Positions 1 through 8,000 of a stretch of DNA of 9,481 nucleotides are shown here, piece by piece (within the stretch, counting starts at the first letter, position 1; the number at the start of each line of letters is the position of its first letter). A program made the translations under genes and the position numbers. Below the pieces are notes generated by a model, which made no database searches, was not told where the DNA came from, and saw nothing but the letters and a program-made list of their open reading frames with translations. The stretch is from JBQTIM01 sp052388135. GTDB taxonomy: Bacteria; Elusimicrobiota; Elusimicrobia; FEN-1173. The DNA lies in the NCBI GenBank assembly GCA_052388135.1, contig JBQTIM010000124.1, forward strand, positions 1-9,481, in the 5' to 3' direction.

Positions 1-184
1 CGAAAAGCTCCAACGCCTTCATGATGCGCTCGGCGTTTTCCGCGGTCGGGCGGACCCAAATGTCTATGTCTCCCGTGGCCCTGGGCAGCTTTTGAGCCGC
101 CATGGCGAAAGCTCCCACCACGAGGTATTCAGCCTTAAGGCCGGATAACGCGGACAATATGTCTTTGAAGTCTTCGTTCAGCAT
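1..184 (-). CDS. Nucleotidyltransferase-fold protein, N-terminal part (cut by left edge)
   Basis: The first 61 residues are visible; the frame runs off the left edge. The sequence opens MLNEDFKDILSAL, then has a hydrophobic strand and glycine (YLVVGAFA, residues 20-27), then ATGDIDIWV (36-44). This is the hG-[GSA]...D-x-D signature of the polymerase-beta/MNT nucleotidyltransferase superfamily, with D39 and D41 as the predicted metal-binding carboxylates. Residue 25 is Ala where many relatives have Gly or Ser. Such proteins transfer nucleotides to protein or RNA targets and often act as antitoxins or modifiers in two-gene modules; the substrate cannot be told here. The ATG at 184 is chosen because family members begin just before the E-D-F helix. 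No well-spaced Shine-Dalgarno precedes it, and the start lies inside the preceding small gene, with 50 bases shared, so coupled translation is likely. The C-terminal half is not visible. Confidence 0.85.
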   Translation of the reverse strand, partial: MLNEDFKDILSALSGLKAEYLVVGAFAMAAQKLPRATGDIDIWVRPTAENAERIMKALELF

Positions 185-332
185 CCTGAGGGTTGATGAA
201 GGACCAAGCGTCCACGGTGAGGGGCCAGACGAGTTGAAGGCTTTCGGACGGGGACAGATCGAACCCCCAGGACTCGTTGGAGGGGTCTTTCAGCGTGGAA
301 AGACGGGTGCGGAGGGAGCGCCTTTTTTTCAC
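135..332 (-). CDS. Small 65-residue protein between ubiX and nucleotidyltransferase
   Basis: The frame starts with GTG overlapping the TGA of ubiX (GTGA, 4 bases shared) and ends at TAA 135-137. A perfect AAGGAG Shine-Dalgarno lies 5 bases upstream of the GTG, inside the ubiX end, which supports this start over any other. The product is basic at both ends (VKKRRSLRTR... and ...RRLQRHIVRVIRP). Its core is rich in Trp and acidic residues: DPSNESWGFDLSPSE at 16-30, then LVWPLTVDAWSF at 34-45. I recall similar short proteins next to nucleotidyltransferases of this type, but I know no established function. It overlaps the nucleotidyltransferase start by 50 bases, implying co-expression and perhaps a two-protein complex. 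There is no signal peptide or membrane span. A toxin-antitoxin partner role is inference only. Confidence 0.75.
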   Translation of the reverse strand: MKKRRSLRTRLSTLKDPSNESWGFDLSPSESLQLVWPLTVDAWSFINPQDAERRLQRHIVRVIRP

Positions 333-883
333 TCCAGCTCCTTGGAGCGCCAGCCGCTTTCCACCGGCAGGCCCAGGACGCCGCGCACCTTGTCCACGAA
401 GCCGCCCACCAAGTCCGGCAGGGAGGCCGGTTTTTGATACAGGGGCGGCGACACGGGCATGACCACGGCGCCGGCCATGGACAGCTTGTGCGCGTTTTCC
501 AAGTCCAGCGTGGACCAGGGCGTTTCCCGCACGCAAAGGATCAGCCGTCGGCGCTCTTTCAACGCCACGGCGGCGCAGCGGGTGATGAGATTGTCGCCGA
601 TGCCGTGGGCGATTTTTCCCATGGTGGACACGGAGCAGGGCAGGACGACGAAAGCGTCGAAGGGGTTCGACCCCGAGGCGAAGGGGGCGTTCATGTCCTC
701 GTTGGCGAAGACTTTCTTGACGAAGGAAGACAGGTTCTCGGCGGTGAGGCCCGTCTCCTGGTGCAGGACGGATCGGCCCCAGCGGGAAATGATCAGGTAG
801 GTGTCCTCGGGCGAGCACCTGCGCAGGAACTCCACGGCGAAAATGGCGCCCGAGGCGCCCGTCAAGCCCATCACCAGGCGCAT
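329..883 (-). CDS. ubiX: UbiX-family flavin prenyltransferase
   Basis: The UbiX family joins a dimethylallyl group to reduced FMN, making prenylated FMN, the cofactor of UbiD-type decarboxylases used in ubiquinone and menaquinone synthesis. The protein has 184 residues, normal for the family. The N-terminal flavin motif LTGASGA is at 7-13 (S11). PCSVSTMG (82-89) and DNLITR (97-102) follow, then KERRRLILCVRETP (109-122) and MAGAVVMPVSPPLYQKP (136-152). The spacing of R102, R119-E120 and Y149 matches R122, R139-E140 and Y169 of the Pseudomonas UbiX. The ATG at 883 directly abuts the TAA of the prenyltransferase gene, with GGGGAG 7 bases upstream (891-896) inside that gene, so the two are coupled. 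A UbiD partner is not in view. The product is cytoplasmic. Confidence 0.95.
   Translation of the reverse strand: MRLVMGLTGASGAIFAVEFLRRCSPEDTYLIISRWGRSVLHQETGLTAENLSSFVKKVFANEDMNAPFASGSNPFDAFVVLPCSVSTMGKIAHGIGDNLITRCAAVALKERRRLILCVRETPWSTLDLENAHKLSMAGAVVMPVSPPLYQKPASLPDLVGGFVDKVRGVLGLPVESGWRSKELE
338..343 (-). promoter_or_regulatory. Shine-Dalgarno AAGGAG of the small gene
   Basis: On the minus strand AAGGAG is followed by CTGGA and then GTG, a perfect anti-SD match with 5-base spacing. It sits within the last codons of ubiX. It decides the GTG start at 332 and shows that the small frame is probably translated in its own right. Confidence 0.7.
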
Positions 884-1771
884 TTAAAAACTCCCCGCCA
901 CGCCCGCCAGCACCATGGCCAGAACCGCGAAGCCGGCCACCACGTTCAGCTGGAAGAACGCCAAATCCACCTTGTGGGCGAACACGTGCTGGACGAGAAG
1001 CACCCCGCCCGCCGCCAGAAGCAAAAACGCCGCGCCGACTCCCGCCAAAGAGGTGGCGTAAAGAGCGGCCAGGCACGCGAAGGCCAGAACGTGCGCCAGC
1101 GCCGAGACCCGGAGAGCCGTCCGGCGGCCCCATTTCGCCGGCAGGGAGAACAACCCTTCGCGCCGGTCGAAATCCTCGTCCAGCGTGGCGTAGATGATGT
1201 CGAAGCCGGCCACCCAGAAAAAGCTGAAGGCCGCCAATATCCACGCGGGCCAGCTTCCTTCGAAGCCCGGCCGCACGGCGAACCAGCCGCCCAGGGGCGC
1301 CATGGCCCAGGCCAGGCCCAGACCGAAATGCGAAAAGGAAGTGAACCGTTTGAGAGTGGGATAAATCAAGAACAGCAGGATGGGCACCCAGCTCCACATC
1401 AGGCAAAAATCGGAAAGTTCCCGGGCGGCCCAAAGGTAGACCAAGAGACCGGCCGTGGCCACCAGCCAGGCGTCGCCCAGGCTGAGGCTCCCCGCCGGCA
1501 GTTCCCGCGCCGCCGTGCGGGGATTTTTCGCGTCGATGCGCTTGTCTATGATGCGGTTGAGGCTCATGGCCAGCGTGCGCGCGCCCGCCCCGGCGAGGAC
1601 AACCAAAAGGGCCGTGCGCCAGGAAGGCCATCCCCCGGCCGCCAAAAAAGCTCCGGCGAAGAGGATGGGAAGGGAAAAAAGGTTGTGCTCGATTTTGATG
1701 AAGCGGCCGTAAGCCGCCAGCCTTTCCCGCCGGACGGTCCGGGCCACGGGGTTCGCCATAGCCGTATCCAT
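884..1771 (-). CDS. mqnP: UbiA-family prenyltransferase, MqnP-like
   Basis: This is an integral-membrane enzyme that attaches a polyprenyl chain to an aromatic acid. It has 295 residues, typical for UbiA proteins, with several hydrophobic helices. The first Asp-rich motif is N72-R-x-x-D76-x-x-x-D80, followed by NPRTAAREL (83-91). The second is D191-x-x-Y-x-x-x-D198-x-x-x-D202-R, followed by GLFSLP (206-211). The NR form of motif 1 plus NPRTAxRxLP is what I associate with MqnP (futalosine-route menaquinone) rather than UbiA of ubiquinone synthesis. UbiX immediately downstream with no intergenic base fits a prenylation-then-decarboxylation pair. The start is uncertain: ATG 1771 has no clear Shine-Dalgarno, and Met5 (1759) is an alternative. 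The protein could also be annotated as 4-hydroxybenzoate octaprenyltransferase; the substrate is inferred. Confidence 0.93.
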   Translation of the reverse strand: MDTAMANPVARTVRRERLAAYGRFIKIEHNLFSLPILFAGAFLAAGGWPSWRTALLVVLAGAGARTLAMSLNRIIDKRIDAKNPRTAARELPAGSLSLGDAWLVATAGLLVYLWAARELSDFCLMWSWVPILLFLIYPTLKRFTSFSHFGLGLAWAMAPLGGWFAVRPGFEGSWPAWILAAFSFFWVAGFDIIYATLDEDFDRREGLFSLPAKWGRRTALRVSALAHVLAFACLAALYATSLAGVGAAFLLLAAGGVLLVQHVFAHKVDLAFFQLNVVAGFAVLAMVLAGVAGSF

Positions 1772-2013
1772 GATTTTCGATCAATATAGCAAAATAGGGA
1801 TAAGGGCGACAGATCGTCGGCAAAGGCTCCTGACGGAAGGGAAAAAACGGCGTTATAACCTGCTGGTTGGGCGCCAGGACCGAGACGGAAAAGACGGGGA
1901 TTTTTACGATACAAAAAAGTGAGAGCGTAACCCGGACTACGGCCGAACTTTTTTGTGAAGGAAAAAGGCCCGGATTTTAGGTCGAAACCCGCGATCCAAC
2001 CGGGGAATTCGGG
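1772..2013. other. Intergenic region upstream of mqnP
   Basis: No credible gene is seen in these 242 bases, which separate the end of the giant gene from mqnP and are more A/T-rich than the flanking genes. On the minus strand, a weak 6-bp stem (AACCCG/CGGGTT, 1986-1991 with 2010-2015) overlaps the giant gene's stop codon but has no following U-run. A perfect 10-bp A/T inverted repeat follows at 1911-1956. Promoter-like -10 matches for mqnP are TATATT (1783-1788) and TATAAC further upstream. Neither has a convincing -35 box, so the promoter is not resolved. Confidence 0.6.
1911..1956. repeat. Perfect 10-bp A/T inverted repeat
   Basis: ACAAAAAAGT (1911-1920) and ACTTTTTTGT (1947-1956) are exact reverse complements separated by 26 GC-rich bases. 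It lies between the giant gene stop and mqnP. As RNA it would form an A:U stem ending in a U-run on either strand, so a weak bidirectional terminator is possible. A dyad operator is the alternative. The all-A/U core makes it a poor classical intrinsic terminator. Confidence 0.5.
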
Positions 2014-5000
2014 TTAAGCTTGTTCGCTCAGGAGAGTGAGGCGCCTGAGATCTTCGCGGATACGGAGGGAGGCGTCGTAAAGAAGGTCGCCGGCCAGCAT
2101 GACCAACAGCTTGGCGATGTCTTCAACGCCGGAGAGGTCCCAATGGTCCGTGTCGAGGGCGAAAATTTCCAACGATGAAACCGCGCCCAAACCCTGAAGG
2201 GTCTTCAGGATTTTCGCGGCCGAAAGGCGCTTCCGCGCGGAACCTGATACGTGCAGGAAAAGTTTTCCTTGAGAAATCAGTTCTCGGACTTCCGCCGCGT
2301 CCACGCCCGCCTCCGTCGCCAAGCGCACCGCCAGTCTCGATTCTTCGGCGCGTCCGCGAATCGCTATGACCACCGGATTGGCTTCCGGATGAGCGCGGAG
2401 GTAATGGACGGCTTGCGCGGCACGCCCGGCCGCCGTGCTTTCGGGGCCGGACGGTCTGCCTCCCCGGGCCAGGTTCTCGCTCCATTCCACCAACGTGGCG
2501 GTCGTGGTCTCTTTCCCCATAGTGGTTGCCAGCCGTCCCGACGCCGACAGGAGGCGGAACAGGGTTTTGGTGAAGCTGTTGTAGGCGGCCGCGAAAGTTT
2601 CTCGCGCCCCATCATTTCCGGACAGCAGGCGGGAGAGCATGGCCATATCTTCCCGCCGCCGCTCGCTGTCCCGGCGCCGGTTGCCCGCCCCGAACCGCCG
2701 ATCCCCGCCCAAGGCTGCGGCCAGCGAAGTGTTCCTCGGACCATACAACGCCGCCAGCGCCCTCGCCGCCTCCTCGGGTTCTTCCGCGGCCCGAACCGCC
2801 TTGGCCGCAAGCTCCCCATCGGCCAGGTCACGCAGGGCACCGTCCAGTTCCCCCGAGAAGCCGGCGTAATTTTCATCCCGTTCCATGACGCGGGATTCCC
2901 AAGATCGTCCGAGGGCTGTGAGAGTTTTTTCCTCCTCCGCGGATTTACCCCGGAGGGATTCAATTTTGGCCCGGATTTTTTCGCTCGGAGGCTCGCCGTT
3001 CCCGGCAATGGCAAGCTCCTCCATGGGAATCACCCGCACGCTGCGCGCCGGCCCGCCCAAAAAGACGCTCCGCAGGGTTTGCTTGACGCGCTCCCGGTGG
3101 TAGCGCTCGCTGGAAACGTGTTTCGGCAATGGGCCCGGCATTGAAAATTGCCCTACGGATCCGGCCATCCTGACTTTTCTTGCCAGGGCGAAGATGGGCG
3201 TCAGGGGCAAGGCCAGAATGGCGATGATGCGGCCGGCGCGGGAGTTGCGGCCTCGCACTTCCGGGCGGGGGTGAGCGCTCGCGGCCGGCAGAAGAAGCCG
3301 GGCCAGCGGATAAACAGGGAGGAGAATGGATTGCGTGATGATCGACCACAAGGACCAGCCGACGACTCCGCTGGGTTCGGCGAAGCGGCCGTGGATCCAG
3401 GCGGCGCCGGGGCCGTCCGAGCCGGGCGGGATGGCAGATGTGCCGCCTTGCGAGCCGGCCGCGGGAGTAGGTCTTCGGTATTTTTCCCAGCCCGTCCAAG
3501 GCTCGGCGGCTTCGAACCATTCCGTCGGCGTCCTTCCGTCGGCTTCCCGGCGGTACTTCTTCCAAAGGTTGTCCAGGGATATAAGGAACTGCCGATGGGT
3601 AAGCTGACGGGCAGACTTGCTTTCCGTTGTATAATCGTCATGCATTTTATTCAGAGCCCTTTTCAGTTTTGGAATGGCCCCTTGTCTCGTGTTCCAGTTG
3701 AGGACGGTCAATAAATTGCCGGCGGCAAGTTCATGCGGCGTCAGGAACACCTGATTGTTCCGTTGCCTGGACGCGTCTTGGAGTTTCGCCACGGCCTCCA
3801 GCCCGGCGACCATGGTTTGCCTGAGGATCGGATCAGTATCCAGGGCGTCCACATATCCAGGCTTTGCGCGTTTAAGGTAAGTAGACGCGAGTGTTTTGTC
3901 CTCCCGATAAGGAAAGCGAACGGTCAACAGGCCGGATTTAGGATCGGCCGCCAATACGGTGCCGGGGCCGTGGCTGTGGACAGGATCGGCCGTCTGGTGC
4001 TCCACTGCGGAGCCCACGCCAATGCCCGCCGGCAGAGGGGAACGGGCGGCGGTTCCCTGGACGGAGGACGGTGGTTGCGGCGCGGGGACCGGTCTCTGGA
4101 CGGGCTCGAGCGCGGGCGGCGAAGGGACTTGGCTCCGGGTGTCCAAAGCAGGTTTCGGATCTGCCGGAAGCAATTGAGCGGCGGCATTTGACCAACTGAA
4201 GTCACGATATTTTTGCGCGCCGAAAACCACCGTGACAGTGGCGCCGGCGTCGCTTTCTCGAACCGCAAAAATTGTTCCAGGTCCGAAGGAGGCGCGGAGG
4301 TTTTCATCTGTGAATTCGACAGCCGCTCCTTCCTTCAACCAACCTGCCGGATCGGGGGCTGTCTTTTTTTCGCCGGGCCGGTCCGTGCCTTGTGAGGACG
4401 AGGGCTGGTGCGAAGCGACGGCTGCGAAACGGACAATGTAGGCCTGCGTCACCGCCGGGTGGCCGGGTCCCAGGGCCTCATTAAAAAAACCTTGCGGGCT
4501 ACCCGTCTTTTCCAGGTATGCGCGATAGGCTTCGGCAAGGCTTCCGTAGCGAGCCTCCATGGCCAATTCCAAGGGGGAAAGGGGCTTTCTCAAAAACCGG
4601 CCGTCCTTGAACAGGGCGTAGCGGGCCGTTTCATTCCAGGGGCCCTCGCTGTCCTCTGTTTCAATGATCACGCCTCTCGTTCCCTCGCCCCATTGCAACG
4701 GCACAAGCCGCGCCGTTCCACCGAACAACGAATCCGGGATGGGAAGCGCAACGTCGGCGCCCGAAAGGTTGTAGAGATGAAGTCCGTGTCTCCGCTCCAA
4801 GGGGAAAGCCGAGGGCTCGGGAGCCGGGCCGCCGACCGCCATCCAGCGGGCCAGGCGCAACCGATCCAAAGGCTGGTTGTCTTCGGAGACAGGAACGAGC
4901 TTCGGGTCAAAATCCGGCAGAGCCAGCGGGAACCGTTGGAATCTCTCGTCCCCGTTGCGGAGCAACTTGCCGTTTTCCGCGAGCCGGAAATCGGCATAGG

Positions 5001-8000
5001 GGAAATCGCGTTCGCCGGCCTCGGTGAGGATCCAGAAGCGAGCCCCGCGGCTCCCGTCCGCGAATTCAACACCTTCACGCTCCATTTCCCGGCGCACCCA
5101 GTCCGGATGCCTGGAGATGCTGTGGCGGACCATTTTTCCGCCCACCGCGTAGGATTTGTCGGTGTAACCGTCGTCCTTGATGCGGACTCTATCAATGGGC
5201 GGTTGGTCCATGTCTCCTTTCAGGTAAGCCAGAAGGCGCAACGTGCTATCGTTGCGGCTCCCGGGACGGGCGCGCTGTGGGAGCGGGGCGGCCTTGAATC
5301 GGGCCGTTAAATCCGGATCTTTGGAAAGTAGGTTCCGGATGCGAAATCCATTGGTGGCCAGGGCCCTGCCGATAGCCTCCGCGTTTTGGCCGTGAGCGGA
5401 TATGAGGCCTGCGAGCCGCCGTTTAAGATGGAGGGCCAGGGCAGGATCGCTCAAAAGCAATCTTCCAACTTCGCTTCGGGACAATCCTGAGACGCGACCC
5501 AAAATCTCGAAAGTCCAATGGGGATTTTCATCCATGGTTTGCGCGAGGCTCCGGGCCGAGTCGGCGTCTCCCGCCGGGCTTCTCAGGGCGCCGCTCCTGG
5601 AAGCTCGAAGATTCAGGCGGGGAACCAGAAATGGGAAGAGGGGGCGAAGCGCTCTCTCCTGGACCACATACAAAACGCGGTGGATATCGGAGTCCGTGTC
5701 GCGAGCTCGGGCGACGTGTTGAACGGCCATGAGAGTGCCGCCCACGTCAAGGAAGGTCGTGAGGGCGCCTCGCAGCGAGCCGAAATCCAGGCCGATGCCC
5801 CAAAAGCCGTTCAGGAACATGGCCGCGAACCACGCCAAAGGCGCGGCTCCCGCCACAACCGCCGTGCGCCAGGAATCGGATTCATCCGCCACGAACGAGC
5901 TTTGAACATAGGATACGCGGGGGCTCACGCGCGCGCCCTCCAATCGAACCCAAGCCAGCATGGCGCCCAGCGGGTGCCAAATCCATTCTTCCACGGCCGA
6001 AAAGGGAAGCGACGCCCAACCCAAAACGCGGCCGCGCGCCGGGCTGTGGAGCGCATCGGATCCGCGGCTGGGAACTCCCTCCCGCCCGCGATGCGGATCT
6101 TCCTGCGCCAGGCGCTTCATCAGGGCCAGGATATAAACCGTGTTCATCTTCGGCCGGGGGGAGGGTTCTGGAGGGCCCGGCGAGAAAAGCCGGGACATGA
6201 GCGCCAAGAACGGCGCCGTCGGAGCGAGAAGAAAAGTCGTTGTTAATGATTGTCTGAAACCGGTCCGGCGCGGGCCGGCGTCTGACAGGGGGACGGCGCT
6301 GTCCGCCCCTGGCAGGTTCGCCGGCGCTTCCGGCGGCGGAAGACGGGCCAAGATGTGAAGCGCGTCCCTGCTTCTGAGAGAAGCCCAATCAAAAGTCAAC
6401 CGGCGGAAGCCGGCTTGGGCCAAGGCTCGGCCCAGGGGCGTTTCGTGGAGTTTCTTTTCCAGCGCTCTTTCCAGGGACTGATACTCCGTTCCCAGGCGCT
6501 CCGACAGCTCTCCCCAGGAGATGTCATGAGGTTTGGCTCCTGCCAGGGGATTCCCCGGCAACTTGCGAACAAATTCATTGACGGTTTCCCAGAACACATG
6601 AACGGTTCGAGTCTCTCTCTCGGTCCGCAATTGGACGACCGTAGAAGGCGGACCGCGCTCGGCGACGGCGGTAAGGATGGCGGAGAAAAGACCCAATCGG
6701 CTCAATTCCGCATTGCGGCCGTCCGGCAGGTCGCCGTCGTCCAGATAGGCTTGTGAAATGGTCAGTTTCGGCGAGCCATCGTCTTCGAGAGACCAGCGGC
6801 CCGCGACGGCGCTCCTCTTCACTTCGGTGCCGTTGAGTCGCAAGTGAACGACAAAATCCAAATCTCCATCCGCCCGTCGCGCCGGGGGATCCACCGCGAA
6901 CGTGAGCCGCCGGACTCCGTCCTGCTCTTTGAGAGGCTCGGCCGGATCTATTTTTATTCTCGATCCATTGAATTTCAAGAACAATTCCCCGTTTTCGCGC
7001 ATGGCCGCAAGGCCGGCCGGGATTTCGACCTTGCCTTCAGGAAGGATACTGCCGGTTTCGGGATTGAGTTTGTAAAGCCGATAGCCGACCTTCAAACGAA
7101 GCCAACCCAAGGAATCCCTCCCGAGCCAAACTTGTTGTCCGTTGAGGAGGCCAAGCCAGGCCGCCGCGGGTTTTCCGTGTAGATCGCTCATGACGGCTTC
7201 AGCCAATGTTTCAAGATTCGTCGCGGGTCTGTGCGCGGACAGCAAAAGGTTCTTCAATCCCAGCGCCGACATGAGGGCGTTGTAAATCCCGTGGCTGAAG
7301 AAGCCGGCGGCCAGTTGCTCCCATGCGGAAGTTCCCGCGGACAAAGCCAGCTCGCTGAGACCGAAGGCGGCCAGGGTCCTGCCGGCGATGCGGAGGGCGC
7401 GTTTCCAAACCGGAGCGGGCTCGGCGCCGATTTCATGCCACAGGGTGAAGGCGAACGCGAAAAGCGCCACGGCGGGCCAGCCCCAGAGAGGGTTCAAGAC
7501 CATGGCGGCGAGAGGCAGGGCCGGAAGCTCGATGAGTGGCGTCCAGAGGACGGGATAGAACGGCTGTTCGGAAATCTCCCGGGCGCGGCTTTTGGAGTTT
7601 TTCCAAAGCTTATTCCATGCGTCGGCGGTGTGCGAAGTGTCGGGAACGGCACGGAGATTCGAGCCTTGGACGGCGGGTAGAAGAGGGGCCATCATTTTGG
7701 CCGTTTGCCAAGCGACCTTGGCCCTGTGAGGGAGCGGATGCGCGGCCATGCCGCCTCCGGCAACGCGGCCCGCCGCCGCTTTGGCATAAAAGGACGGGAA
7801 ATAGAGCAGGACTTTTAGATGCGCCTGCACCCACATCGCCGCGGCTATGACGAGATAATTGGAGGGAAGCGAAAGAGACACTGAAGAGCCGCGTCCGCGG
7901 CCGGATGCCCTTGTGTCCCCAGCCTTTGACTCCTGCTTGAGCCGGCCGTTGATGGTTGCAACTGTATCGGCGAACCGAACAGAGAGCCTCTCCTTCGTTT

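Noticed and set aside
135..332. HEPN-type RxxxxH motif (RRLQRH) in the small protein, suggesting a HEPN-MNT toxin-antitoxin pair
   Set aside because: The protein is about half the length of a HEPN domain and lacks its helical bundle, so the motif may be chance in a basic tail.
434..1789. Long plus-strand open frame of 451 codons opposite mqnP and ubiX
   Set aside because: It lies antisense to two well-identified genes. Its translation is rich in Gln, Arg, Gly and His with no recognisable motif, as expected for a shadow frame in GC-rich coding DNA.
135..1823. A single 562-codon minus-strand frame spanning the left region
   Set aside because: Most of it is an out-of-frame reading of mqnP and ubiX, with low-complexity Gly/Arg/Pro content. 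Only its last 65 codons, from the GTG at 332, look real, and these are reported as the small gene.
1986..2015. Intrinsic terminator at the end of the giant gene from the AACCCG/CGGGTT stem
   Set aside because: The stem is only 6 bp with an 18-base loop, overlaps the stop codon and lacks a following U-run.
2251..3144. Plus-strand 297-codon frame opposite the C-terminal region of the giant gene
   Set aside because: Shadow frame with biased composition and no family resemblance.
4408..5310. Plus-strand 300-codon frame within the giant gene
   Set aside because: Antisense to a continuous, domain-bearing frame. It has no motif or Shine-Dalgarno.
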